Origin: Haloprofundus salinisoli
Lineage (GTDB): Archaea > Halobacteriota > Halobacteria > Halobacteriales > Haloferacaceae
Assembly (NCBI RefSeq): GCF_020097815.1
Contig: NZ_CP083664.1
Location: 186,001-250,000, forward strand
Length of the DNA: 64,000 bases
Direction of reading: 5' to 3'
The translations under genes were made by a program, and so were the position numbers. The notes below the pieces were generated by a model. It worked only from the letters and a program-made list of their open reading frames with translations. It searched no databases and had not been told where the DNA came from. Of the stretch, positions 54,763 through 63,704 are shown one piece after another; positions within the stretch are counted from its first letter, which is position 1, and the number at the start of each line of letters is the position of its first letter.

Positions 54763-55737
54763 CTAACTAAACAGTTCGAGGACCATGCCGTTCGCGCCGA
54801 CGGCGACGTCTGCGTAGGACGCAGAGCCGAGCGCACAGCCGTGGAGCGTGTTCGAGGTCGGCGACTCCTGCGACCGCCACTGGCTGGCGTCGAGCGATTG
54901 GATGGCCCCACCGACACCGACGGCGAGGCCGCGCTCGGACCGTCGGTCGATAGCGTGCAGTGCCGACTTCCCGGTCGTAACCGAGAGCCAGTTGTGGCCG
55001 TTGTAGGCGTAGATTTCGCCTTCTTCGGTGGTCACGTCGACGAGCGCGTCGTCGACGACTGAGAGGTCGGTGAGCGAGACGCCAGCGCCGCGAATACCGA
55101 CGGTCCGCCAGCCGTCTCCGGTCGTCCGGTAGACGCCGCCGCCGGTGTCGGCGACGAAGCCGGTACCGTGGCGGACGTCGATGGCAGCGACGCTCTCGCC
55201 GCCGCTCGGCTTAGTGACCGCGCCCCAACTGACGGTCCCACCGCCGTACGTTCCGGGCAGGAGTTCGCCGGAACCGTTGACGGCGTACACTGACTCGTTA
55301 CCCGACCGACCGTCGACGGCGACGCCCTCCCACGAACTCGTCTTCCCGCTCGGCGCGGAGTAGTCCGTAATCCGCCCCGAGACGACGTTCAGGCGGCCGA
55401 TAGCGCCGCTGTCACCGGCGAACCAGACCGCGTTCCCGTCGTCGGTCACGTCAGCGGCGACGAGACCGTTCGACGCGCCGCCTGGCCCATTTTCGGTAAT
55501 CGCCTGCCACTCGCTCTCCCTGCGGCCGACGACGACACCGCCTTCACCGACTGCGACCGGCCCGTCGAGCGTCATCACGACGTCGTACAGCGCGCCGTCG
55601 GTAGGGGCGTTCACCTCGTTCCACCCGTGACTGGGTCGCGTGCCGCCGAGGCAGCCAGCCATCGTCGCGAGCACGGCTGCGCCCGTCGAAATCGCCGCGC
55701 GTCGGGTTATCGCTCGGTTCGACTGCTCCCCGCTCAT
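54763..55737 (-). CDS. Ycf48-like beta-propeller Tat lipoprotein, copy B
   Basis: 324 residues. Tat signal TRRAAISTGAAVLATMAGC with lipobox (Cys ~29), then propeller blades such as AADVTDDGNAVWFAGDSGAIG and AVGVGGAIQSLD that align by eye with the propeller at 47901-48977. Ycf48-type propellers chaperone assembly of large membrane complexes, so a surface assembly factor for the oxidase is plausible. The start overlaps the DUF2182 stop (ATGA). Confidence 0.85.
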   Translation of the reverse strand: MSGEQSNRAITRRAAISTGAAVLATMAGCLGGTRPSHGWNEVNAPTDGALYDVVMTLDGPVAVGEGGVVVGRRESEWQAITENGPGGASNGLVAADVTDDGNAVWFAGDSGAIGRLNVVSGRITDYSAPSGKTSSWEGVAVDGRSGNESVYAVNGSGELLPGTYGGGTVSWGAVTKPSGGESVAAIDVRHGTGFVADTGGGVYRTTGDGWRTVGIRGAGVSLTDLSVVDDALVDVTTEEGEIYAYNGHNWLSVTTGKSALHAIDRRSERGLAVGVGGAIQSLDASQWRSQESPTSNTLHGCALGSASYADVAVGANGMVLELFS

Positions 55738-56543
55738 ACGAAGAGTGGCAGGCCGACGAACAGGACGAGCATTCCCGCGACTCCGGCGGTGACGCCCGTC
55801 GCGATGGCGATATCTTCACCCCAGACCGGGAGGCGCTCGATGGTGACGACCCCGGTGAGGACGGCCATCCAGAAGAAGTTCATCGACCCGATGGCGACCA
55901 TGAGCGCGAAGATAGGCCACGTACAGCGGACGCATTTTATCCCGTGACGGAGACCCCGACGGACACCCGTGCCGAGCATTGCCGCGGGGGCGTCGACGGC
56001 AGTGCAGCAGTCGCGGAGCGAGCGGTGTTTGAACGCCGTGAGCTGGTAGAGGCCGACGAACCCGAGCATCACGCCGTAGACGAGTCGGCCGTTTCCGGTC
56101 ACGGCGGCGTGGATGCCGACGAGGCTGTCGAGAGCCAACGGGACCGCACCGGTGACCGTCCAGACGAAGCTATATGCGAGGAGGAATTCTCCGACGGCGA
56201 GACTTTTCCGGGCCGGAGTACCGTCGAGTTGCTGGACGTACCGGCGAACGAACGGCGTCATCGCGGGGTACATCATCGCCGACATCATCACGCCCCACAT
56301 CAGGAGGTAGGCGACGGCACCGGAGACTCCGTTCGCAGTGCCGATGGCTTCGGGAACGCCGGGTGCCGACATCGGTCCGGGCGCGCCCACCATCGGCATC
56401 GGGAGCCAGCCGTTCAGCAGGACGGTCCATAGGACGGCCGTCGTGGCGAGCATCGCCGTCGTAGTTCGGGGGAACCCACCGGCGGATACCGCGGAAATCT
56501 GTTCGATACGACGCTTCATTGTCTGTCGGAAAGTCTCTGACAT
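55734..56543 (-). CDS. DUF2182 metal-binding integral membrane protein
   Basis: 269 residues with about seven helices. Met/His-rich signature segments MWGVMMSAMMYPAMTPFVRR, GIKCVRCTWPIFALMVAIG and SMNFFWMAV identify DUF2182. Family members are predicted to bind a metal, probably copper, inside the membrane. It heads the gene series that ends in coxA. ATG 56543 (MSETFRQTM) was chosen, since the frame upstream runs through Arg-rich shadow sequence. Confidence 0.88.
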   Translation of the reverse strand: MSETFRQTMKRRIEQISAVSAGGFPRTTTAMLATTAVLWTVLLNGWLPMPMVGAPGPMSAPGVPEAIGTANGVSGAVAYLLMWGVMMSAMMYPAMTPFVRRYVQQLDGTPARKSLAVGEFLLAYSFVWTVTGAVPLALDSLVGIHAAVTGNGRLVYGVMLGFVGLYQLTAFKHRSLRDCCTAVDAPAAMLGTGVRRGLRHGIKCVRCTWPIFALMVAIGSMNFFWMAVLTGVVTIERLPVWGEDIAIATGVTAGVAGMLVLFVGLPLFV

Positions 56544-56733
56544 TGCTGGTCTCTGAGAACTGGGTGCCCCGATTTCGGGGCGGTTTCGGAGAACTGTTCG
56601 ATTCGGGGGCTGTTCGAGCGTCTTCGTGCAAATGCGATGCGGTGGTGGTTCTCGCACGCCGCGCGCTCCGGTGGTGGCAGCGAGTGCCAACACGCTGCGT
56701 TTCGGTCCGTCACGGTCCGGTAGGCTACCGGAT

Positions 56734-57864
56734 TCACGGTTCCTCCGGCCGGTTCGTCGCCATCTTCGGCGACTCTCGCCGCGGCGTGAACGCGCCGGGT
56801 GCGGCCGTCCGCTTCGCGATCGTGGCGATGCGGAGGACGAACGAGAGCAGAATGACGAACGGAATCGTCTCCAGCGTGATTGCGAGACTCACGAGTCCGT
56901 CGAGAAGCACGGGGGCGTTCGGCAGCGGTTCGCCGTTAGCGAACACCATGATGACGTACATTGCGACGAAGAACGCGCCGACGCCGGAGTAGCCGATGAG
57001 CCGCGAGAGGTTCGACAGTTCCTGCTGGATGTAGATGGCTTTGAAGTACTGTCTGAGCACGTCGAGCGAGAGCAGTAGTTCCTCCAGTTCGTCTAGGAGG
57101 TCCGTCGCTCTGCCCGGCAGTCGGTCGTAGTGTTCGGCCCGAATCCGCCGGATCCGATTTATCGACTCCGAGTACGGGTCACCCATCATCGGCAGCAACA
57201 CGACGATGAGTCGGAGATGACTCCCGTTGAGTCGCGTCCGAATCTCGTCGGTCTCTCTGTCGACGGTGGCGACGAGTTCGTCGATCGAATCGACCAGTTC
57301 TGGATCGCCGACGCGTTCGACGACGGTTCGGAGTTCGACCGTCCGCGTCACAACGCTCTCGACCACGTCGCTCAGAAACAGCGCCGGTTCCGTCGGCGGG
57401 GGGCCGTCGCCCGCCTGTAGTTCAGCCATCTCCGAACGGAGAGTGCGAACGCCCCGTATCTGCTCGCGCAGGCCCTTCGGCGACTCCATCAACTGCGATA
57501 CGGTGAGCTGATTCACCGTGATAACGATGGGGACGAACGAGAACAGCCCGGAGATGAACGCGCTGAACATGTTGGTCACGAACCCGCTCTGCCCGACGCC
57601 GAAGACGTCGGTGCGCGCGAGGACAAAGGTCGCGAGGAAGACGACGGCGGTGATGCCGCCGACGATAGCCCAGCGGTCGCCTTCGAGCAGGAACCACTGT
57701 TTGAACGCCCGACGGCGGTCGTCGTCGGTCACCAGTGCGACGCCGACGGCCAACCCTGCGACGACCACCTGACCGAATCGCATGAGGAGAGCGAGGGCGC
57801 CGTATGCGACCGTCGCGGCATCTCTCAGTCGCTCGCCCGCCTCTTCCTCTTCGCTGTCACTCAT
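56734..57864 (-). CDS. Uncharacterised membrane protein, paralogue of 12068-13141
   Basis: 376 residues. Acidic N terminus, an amphipathic first helix, membrane helices at ~68-88 and ~100-130 (MFSAFISGLFSFVPIVITVN), a long soluble helical region (~135-300) and two C-terminal helices ending in SFVLRIATIAKRTAAPGAF. It shares the QLTVSQ/QIVISQ and RIATIAKRT landmarks with the 12-kb protein. Overlaps the DUF389 gene by ATGA. Function unknown; the order resembles large mechanosensitive or ion-channel-like proteins only loosely. Confidence 0.83.
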   Translation of the reverse strand: MSDSEEEEAGERLRDAATVAYGALALLMRFGQVVVAGLAVGVALVTDDDRRRAFKQWFLLEGDRWAIVGGITAVVFLATFVLARTDVFGVGQSGFVTNMFSAFISGLFSFVPIVITVNQLTVSQLMESPKGLREQIRGVRTLRSEMAELQAGDGPPPTEPALFLSDVVESVVTRTVELRTVVERVGDPELVDSIDELVATVDRETDEIRTRLNGSHLRLIVVLLPMMGDPYSESINRIRRIRAEHYDRLPGRATDLLDELEELLLSLDVLRQYFKAIYIQQELSNLSRLIGYSGVGAFFVAMYVIMVFANGEPLPNAPVLLDGLVSLAITLETIPFVILLSFVLRIATIAKRTAAPGAFTPRRESPKMATNRPEEP

Positions 57865-58910
57865 CGGAGCACCTCCGCCAGACGCTCGACCGAAGTCGTG
57901 TCGACGACGTCCAAGAACGCGACGAGCGCGACGATACTCACTCCGAGCACCGCGACGCGGACGAGCATCTGCGTTCGCGTCTTTCGGAGGTGTGCCCAGC
58001 TATCGGGATGATAGCCGAGGTACCACAGCGTGAGTATCGACGCGAGACAGACCGAGAGAACGTTGATGAGGACGACGGCCGACGCGCCGAAAACCGCCGC
58101 CGGCCGACCCCACGCGATACCGACTCCCGCGACGCCGACCGGCGGGACCACCGCCGCGGCGATCATCACGCCAACGAGGTCGAGCGTGCCGCTCGTCGAG
58201 ATGCTGAGAGCGCCCGCGATACCTGCGCTGAATGCGATGACCAGTAAGAGCACCTGTGGTGCGGTGTGGCCGCCGACTCGAACGAGTTCGGTGACCTCGA
58301 ACGTTCGGGTGACGAAGGTCGTCTCGCGGACAAGCGCGGCGAACAAAACCGCGCTCACGAGTGCGGTAACGCCGCCGACGGCGTGGTAGTGGAGGCTCCG
58401 ACCGAACAGCGACTGGTCGTCGAGCACTGTCCCGACGCTCGTCGCCATGAGCGGTCCGATGATGGGGGCGATGACCATCGCGCCGACGAGCACCGTCGCC
58501 GACCCCATCAACACGCCGGCGGTCGCGACGAACGCACTGATCGCCGTCATCACCGCGTACGTTCCGAGGTCCGGGATGAGGTCGGCCGCTTTCGAATCGA
58601 GCTCGCTTCGAGAGATACCGCCGTGTTCGAGGCCCTCGTACCGGCCGTACGCCCGTTTGCCGTCTTCGGTCGTCGCGACGACCGCCTCGGGTGCGACGAC
58701 GACCGTGTACATCTCGTCGGCGTCGAGGGTTTCGAGACGGCTCTGAACGTGCTCGACCGTCTGCGTGGGGATCGGCACCGAAACGATGCCCGGCGCGCCG
58801 GGGCTGTCGGTGTGATCGGTGACGACGTAGTCGAGACCGTCCTCTTCGAGGAGTGCAGCGACTTCGTGGTGCGTCGACTCCGAGAACGTCATCACTTCGA
58901 GCAATCGCAT
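57861..58910 (-). CDS. DUF389 (TIGR00341) membrane protein
   Basis: About 349 residues from ATG 58910. The N-terminal regulatory domain (~1-110) begins MRLLEVMTFSES, followed by hydrophobic helices with VLMGSATVLVGAMVIAPIIG and MIAAAVVPPVGVAGVGIAWG, the two landmark repeats of the family. An ATG at 58946 (MPREMPDM) is also possible. Function unproven; some members are linked to mechano- or ion-related roles. Translationally coupled to the next gene, and 119 nt after the zinc-ribbon gene. Confidence 0.86.
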   Translation of the reverse strand: MRLLEVMTFSESTHHEVAALLEEDGLDYVVTDHTDSPGAPGIVSVPIPTQTVEHVQSRLETLDADEMYTVVVAPEAVVATTEDGKRAYGRYEGLEHGGISRSELDSKAADLIPDLGTYAVMTAISAFVATAGVLMGSATVLVGAMVIAPIIGPLMATSVGTVLDDQSLFGRSLHYHAVGGVTALVSAVLFAALVRETTFVTRTFEVTELVRVGGHTAPQVLLLVIAFSAGIAGALSISTSGTLDLVGVMIAAAVVPPVGVAGVGIAWGRPAAVFGASAVVLINVLSVCLASILTLWYLGYHPDSWAHLRKTRTQMLVRVAVLGVSIVALVAFLDVVDTTSVERLAEVLR

Positions 58911-59029
58911 GTCTTCGTGCATCATATCGGGCATTTCGCGGGGCATGGCTGGGAGGGTCGGTTGCGGACGTGAGCGACAGCGGGGCACACCTATCGCTCT
59001 GAACGGACGGATACGGCTTCGAAAACAGT

Positions 59030-59599
59030 TCAAAACGTGAGTAGGTCGTCGACTCCCGGACCATCGTCGTCGGGGTACGTCGCCGCGTATAGGTTCGCGA
59101 CGAGCGTCCGAATCTCATCGAGGCGGTCGGCGTTGTCGTCGGTGCAGTCGACGACGCACGTAGCGAATATCTCTCCCGACCCGCAGTCGGTGTAACGGAG
59201 TCGTCCGCCGCAACGGGGACAGCGGAGGTCGACGTGTGCGAGCATCCACGTCGCGTCGTGGCCCTTCCGGTCGAGTCGAGCGTGCAGTGCGAACCAGACG
59301 ATATCGTCCCACTCCTGCCGACCGGTGGCCGTCGTCTTCAGGCGCCGTAGTGCGAGCGTCGCCGTCCGGTACAGCGCCGTATCGGCGTCGAATTGACGCT
59401 CGTGGCTCCGCCGGAAGTACCGGAATAGCGCCGTCCGCGACGACCGCTGCGCCCCGTTGGTGAGTTCGCCGACGGTTCCGGCCCGGCGAGACGCGCTATC
59501 GTCTTCAACGGCGCGTGCCGCACGGCCACAGTGGTCGTAGTGTCGATTCTTCGAGAGCGGTGCGCCGCTCTTCGGGCAGAATGCGTTGTCTCCTCTCAT
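59030..59599 (-). CDS. Zinc-ribbon hypothetical protein
   Basis: 189 residues. An N-terminal zinc ribbon, FCPKSGAPLSKNRHYDHCG, a basic middle helical region (FRYFRRSHERQF) and a second Cys cluster DLRCPRCGGRLRYTDC with further Cys in FATCVVDC. The type is common in haloarchaea, probably nucleic-acid or protein binding. No known enzyme family. It lies between DUF389 and the origin-protein gene, same strand. Confidence 0.75.
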   Translation of the reverse strand: MRGDNAFCPKSGAPLSKNRHYDHCGRAARAVEDDSASRRAGTVGELTNGAQRSSRTALFRYFRRSHERQFDADTALYRTATLALRRLKTTATGRQEWDDIVWFALHARLDRKGHDATWMLAHVDLRCPRCGGRLRYTDCGSGEIFATCVVDCTDDNADRLDEIRTLVANLYAATYPDDDGPGVDDLLTF

Positions 59600-60032
59600 C
59601 TGTCTATTGTTATCACTGTCTCGGTCAGGAGGTCATCCGCGCCGAAGCGCGTCGTCCGGACCGGATGCACTAATCGGATACGTCGCATATAGTTATATAT
59701 CTCACACATTCCGAAAATAACCCCACAATCTGGGTGAACGTTTCTCCGTTCGTCGGTGGCGAGATATATGTCGGTCAGCCTCCATTTGGACCATGAACCG
59801 GACTACTCCCCGGAGTCGGTTATACCGTTCAGAGGCGTTTCCGGAAATTCCGGTATCGACCCGACAGCCGTCTCGAAGCGCTCCGAAAGAGACGACGAGA
59901 ACACGCAAAACTACTGCGACGACAGACGAATCTCTCGATTTCGGCCGCCAATCTAGCGCTCTTGACAGAACTTCATCTCGCTTTTCCGCTCTCATTCGGT
60001 CCCGTTGTCGTTTTCCGCTTCGACCTGTCCAG
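59600..60032. other. Intergenic region next to the Orc1/Cdc6 gene
   Basis: About 430 nt. It holds an AT-rich palindromic tract ATATAGTTATATAT (59687-59700), a direct repeat TTCCGGAAATTCCGG (59838-59852) and a plus-strand frame of about 62 codons at 59768 that is not convincing. No clear haloarchaeal origin-recognition box with its G-run was recognised. Confidence 0.4.
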
Positions 60033-61034
60033 TCAGCGCGGGCGATACGTTCGGTTTCGTCCGTTGCCGTCTGAGACGACGAGTTTGTAGTGGTCCATCT
60101 TCGAGAGGTAGTTACGAATCGTCCGCCGCGTCTTCGGGTTGTCGACGCGCTCGCAGTACCGGTCGTACAGGTCTCCCGGCCGTATCTCCCCCGCCTCGGT
60201 GAGAACGCCGTAGAGTATCCGTTGGTGGTCCGTGAACTGCTCGATGGTCTTCTGTCGTACCTCGTCCTTGCCGTCCGGAATCGATTTGTGTACGATATCC
60301 ATCGAGATCTCGTCGACGCCGCGGCGAGACGCCCGGTGGGCGGCGTTCCGGAGGATACCGATAGCCACGCGAGCGTCGCCCGCCGCGGCGTCCGCGATGA
60401 GCGCGAGATGTCGTCTCTCGACGGCGCCCGCTGTCAGTCCCCATCGTGCGCGCGCAGAGAGTATCGACACCAGTTCGTCGAGTGTGTAGCGTTCGAACTG
60501 GATGCGAACGGCGCTCCGGAACCGACTGGTGAGTCGCTCGTCCATCTGGGCGAACAGTTCCGCTTCGCGGTTCGTGATGAGTACCATCGAGATATTTCGT
60601 ATCCGATAGAGGTCGTACAACACGCGCCGGTCCTCTAACTGGTCGACTTCGTCGAGGATGACGACGTACTGCGGTCCGTCGTACTGTCGGAGCCGCTCTA
60701 ACAATTCGTCGCGCGGAGTCGACTGTCTGTGAACGTCGGCCGCCCGGCCGATACCTTCGAGGATGCGGTAGAGGACACGAAAGCGAGTGTAATCCTCCCA
60801 ACAGTTGACGTACTGCTGATTAATCTCTTCGACCGCTTCCTGTAGTCGCCCGACGGTGAAACGCGCGATACAGGTCTTTCCGGCACCGGAGGGACCGAAT
60901 ATGAGCGTCGTTTCGGCCGGGTGGCCCGCCATAATCGGGTCTAAAGCGTTCGACAGCACGTCCACCTCCTGTTCACGATGCTCGAGTTCTTTCGGACTGA
61001 ACTCAGCTTGAAGTACTCGAGCTTCGGTAATCAT
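60033..61034 (-). CDS. Orc1/Cdc6-family replication initiator
   Basis: 333 residues. AAA+ ATPase with Walker A GPSGAGKT (~50), Walker B YVVILDEVDQL (~125), sensor region VLITNREAELF and arginine-finger stretch LTSRFRSAV. The C-terminal winged helix is RILYGVLTEAGEIRPGDLYD and ends TIRNYLSKMDHYKLV. Shorter than chromosomal Orc1 (~400+), as in many accessory haloarchaeal copies. May define an origin of this replicon or regulate others; no ORB repeats were found next to it. Confidence 0.9.
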   Translation of the reverse strand: MITEARVLQAEFSPKELEHREQEVDVLSNALDPIMAGHPAETTLIFGPSGAGKTCIARFTVGRLQEAVEEINQQYVNCWEDYTRFRVLYRILEGIGRAADVHRQSTPRDELLERLRQYDGPQYVVILDEVDQLEDRRVLYDLYRIRNISMVLITNREAELFAQMDERLTSRFRSAVRIQFERYTLDELVSILSARARWGLTAGAVERRHLALIADAAAGDARVAIGILRNAAHRASRRGVDEISMDIVHKSIPDGKDEVRQKTIEQFTDHQRILYGVLTEAGEIRPGDLYDRYCERVDNPKTRRTIRNYLSKMDHYKLVVSDGNGRNRTYRPR

Positions 61035-61206
61035 GATTACACTAAGGAAGGCGTTATTGATAAAACCGCACTGGCGAGGCGACCACGTAACGCGTACCGT
61101 GTCGCTCGTAGAAAACGCGCTTCACGGCGTGATTTCGAACGTTTCGGCGTTCTCGGCACGGCTTCGAGAAGCTACCGCGAGCCGGTACCTCTCGACGACG
61201 GTGCGT

Positions 61207-61890
61207 TCACTCGAGTGACAACGAGAATCCCCACGCCGCCTGTTCCTCGGAGTCCATCGACTCCGAGAGCACGGTGTAGGTCGCCTCGAAGCGGAACTCG
61301 CCGACCGGGAGACAGGCATCCTCGCGGGGCGTCGCGTAGAGGTCGACCAGTTCCTCCTTCGACGCGCCGGGTTCGAGCGTGACCATCCGGTACTCCTCGG
61401 TTATCGCAATCGGTTCGGCGAGACGCCAGCACCCCGGCTCAGCGTCGTACTCGTCGCCCGTGGGCAGGAGCGTCAGGTAGTTCTCGGTGTCGGCGACGTA
61501 CTGAAAGAACACGTCTCGACCCTCTCCGAGTCGGACTGTCCGGTCGCTCTCGTTGGTTATCGTCACGCGGAGTTGCGGGGGGTGTTCGTCGGTGGCGACG
61601 TCCTCGGTCAGTTCGACGCTCGGGACGACGGGGAGCTCGGGCGCGTCGTCGGTGTCGGAGATGACGACGCCCGGACCACCGGTGCCAGCCGGACGCGTGT
61701 CGCCCGAACCGCCGGAGTCGTTACCACCCGGCAGGTTGGACTCGTTTCCGTGGTTACCTGAGCCGTTGCTTCCGTTCTGGCCGTCCGAATTGCCGCCTCT
61801 GGGAGTTTCTGTGATCGACGTACAACCGGCGAGTGCCGCGATAGAGAGCATACCGGCCGCCTTCAACGTCGTTCGTCGTGTCGGGGACAT
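61207..61890 (-). CDS. Tat lipoprotein of unknown function
   Basis: 227 residues. TRRTTLKAAGMLSIAALAGC carries twin arginines and a lipobox (Cys ~23), a Gly/Asn/Ser-rich linker (~24-75), then a compact beta domain: LRVTITNESDRTVRLGEGRD and later FRFEATYTVLSE, resembling an Ig-like or BsuPI-type beta sandwich. The function is not known. ATG 61890 was chosen over the longer frame. Confidence 0.78.
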   Translation of the reverse strand: MSPTRRTTLKAAGMLSIAALAGCTSITETPRGGNSDGQNGSNGSGNHGNESNLPGGNDSGGSGDTRPAGTGGPGVVISDTDDAPELPVVPSVELTEDVATDEHPPQLRVTITNESDRTVRLGEGRDVFFQYVADTENYLTLLPTGDEYDAEPGCWRLAEPIAITEEYRMVTLEPGASKEELVDLYATPREDACLPVGEFRFEATYTVLSESMDSEEQAAWGFSLSLE

Positions 61891-61974
61891 ACAGGTAGAT
61901 TGTCCGGTGGGGAGATAACCACGGCGTAAGCACAAACGTCTCTTTGAGTCTCTGGAGGGGTGTCAGTCCCGCAT

Positions 61975-62109
61975 GAAGACGAGCTGAATCGACTGAATAG
62001 ATATCACATTGAAGTCTATCATAAAAGAGATACTCTTTATTCCCATGTTATTTTCTGTATAAACACAATAAAAATTTATTCATAACGCTGATTTAGAAGC
62101 ATAGAAAGA
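61975..62109. other. AT-rich tract upstream of a small gene
   Basis: About 135 nt of strikingly AT-rich DNA in a GC-rich genome (for example AACACAATAAAAATTTATTC at 62064-62083). It contains a plausible TATA box (AATTTATTC) about 30 nt before the ATG at 62110. The tract could be a strong promoter, or an unwinding element linked to the nearby Orc1/Cdc6 gene; no supporting ORB repeat is visible. Confidence 0.5.
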
Positions 62110-62220
62110 ATGCCTTCTACGCGCAATATTGACTCGTTCGCCGTCACGGTCACGCTCGTTTTCGCCCTTCTCACTGCGGCTGGCGCGGCGGATCGCTCGA
62201 AGCGACCCCAGAACCGTTAG
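62110..62220 (+). CDS. Possible 36-residue membrane peptide
   Basis: Reads MPSTRNIDSFAVTVTLVFAL then LTAAGAADRSKRPQNR before a TAG stop. One hydrophobic helix (FAVTVTLVFALLTAAGAA) with a basic C terminus, GC-rich third positions (GTC ACG CTC), and an AT-rich promoter-like tract with TATA about 30 nt upstream. Not recognised; could still be fortuitous. Confidence 0.4.
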   Translation: MPSTRNIDSFAVTVTLVFALLTAAGAADRSKRPQNR

Positions 62221-62895
62221 CGACGCTCGGAAACGCGTTCGATTGCCGACCTCGACACGTCGCTATCGCTCGTGTATCGACAGCGGGGACGATTTGGAAC
62301 AGAAAGGTGGGCGGGGAGTATCAGTGCAAGAACCTAACCAAACACGGTACCTTCCGCCCATCCTTTGGTACCGACCAGACAATTATCAATTTGTCGGCAA
62401 AGACCGCTGCCACGGGTCCTCCGTGATCGGAAATTGAGGTATCGACACATCGAGAACCGGGAGCGACGAAAAGCCCGTCTGCGGGGACAGAGCGATGATG
62501 GGTGCCTCTGTGATTCCAGCGTGAGATCGGCCCTCACCCCGGCAAGAGACGTGTGGAGTGGAACCATCAAAACTCTGAGCATATCCTACAACGCTGATAC
62601 ATGTCAGACGATGGTATCCTGCTACTCGGTCCGTAAATTTACAGTTTCGAGGCCACACCGAGAATTAGTGTTTGGTCGAGTTGGTTCTAACTCCAACTCG
62701 GTCTATGGTTCTGTCTGACGAATCGTCACCCTCGCCGCGTGATCGGCAGTAGCTTCGGGCCCGTTCGATTTCAACTATAGGTCTGTTTTTACTGCTAGAA
62801 CTAACTGGTAGTTGTGATTAGAGTACTGCAACTAGTCGTTTATCGCGTCGGTTTCGGACAGTTACTTCGCTATCTAGATAGTAATCGAAAAACCG
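62221..62895. other. Gene-poor, AT-richer region of decayed sequence
   Basis: No credible frame on either strand. One inverted repeat CGAGTTGG/CCAACTCG with an 8-nt loop lies at 62678-62700. Base composition and the pseudogene that follows suggest old, degraded or acquired DNA. No transposase relic was recognised. Confidence 0.45.
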
Positions 62896-63619
62896 GTAAC
62901 CCGCGCGGACGACGGTGCGGTATCGATCCGACTCGAAGTAGAACTCGTTCACTACCCGTTCTCCGCCGAACGTGAGCTGACACTCCACGGTAACGAACCG
63001 AAGCTACACAGTTGCGGAAAGGTAATAAACTAAGTCAAAGTTGAATCTAAGGATGTTTAACGACAACACACGCACTCGGTTCACTTCTCGCACCCGGTGC
63101 GCGTCTGGACGTCCCCGCCAGTCGCGGCGTCGTCGAAGACTACGGTGACGGCTATCCGAACCGACGCCTTCAGAGCAGAGCGGAGTTCGACTGGCCGAAC
63201 GTACCGGGTCACGACGGCAGTGAGGTAGATTTCTCGACAGATATCCCAGGCCAAGATGCCGAACTCCACGACCTCGCCCACGCTATCGATTTGAGTGAGG
63301 GTTGGTACGCGCTCACGAACCCGGATCTTGACCTCGGGTTCGTACTGCGATTTCCGACAACCAATTCGAGTCACTGCGGTACTGGCAACCCTTCAGCAGA
63401 TACGCCGAATCTCCGTTCTGGAGTCGAACGTATAACGTCGGACTCGAACCGACGACGGCATACCCTGGTGATACGTGTGGCCAACGCGCGTCCGGGACCA
63501 TGAAGATGCCCGCTTCCGGTGAAACCGTCAAAGCCGAGTTCGTCGCTGCGACGTATGGGAGCTTATCCGCAGTCGATTCGCTCTCTACCGACGGCGTGGT
63601 CGATGGACCTACGCGGTGA
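62896..63619 (+). pseudogene. Frameshifted aldose-1-epimerase-like (DUF4432-type) pseudogene
   Basis: Three plus-strand pieces in different frames read as one family. Piece 1 (62896-63030): VTRADDGAVSIRLEVELVHY then PFSAERELTLHGNEP, stopping at TAA. Piece 2 (from about 63060): LLAPGARLDVPASRGVVEDY through GWYALTNPDLDLGFVLRFP. Piece 3 (63363-63619): FESLRYWQPFSRYAESPFWS through TMKMPASGETVKAEFV, ending TGA. A deletion separates pieces 1 and 2 and a -1 type shift (about 63350-63365) separates 2 and 3. No start codon is visible. A sugar mutarotase/epimerase function is lost. Confidence 0.75.
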
Positions 63620-63704
63620 GCGGTGTCCTCGTCGGAGCGGGTCGCGTCGTCCAGCAGTGTGATTCATTACCGATGGCCGTAGAGATGGTGGCGAGTGCCG
63701 AGCC

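Noticed and set aside
59768-59956. Plus-strand 62-codon frame starting MSVSLHLDHEPDY
   Set aside because: There is a TATA-like ATATAT nearby, but composition is not clearly haloarchaeal and no homologue pattern is visible. Left out of the gene list.
59600-61206. A mapped replication origin beside the Orc1/Cdc6 gene
   Set aside because: AT-rich patches exist, but no repeated origin-recognition box with a G-string was recognised on either side.
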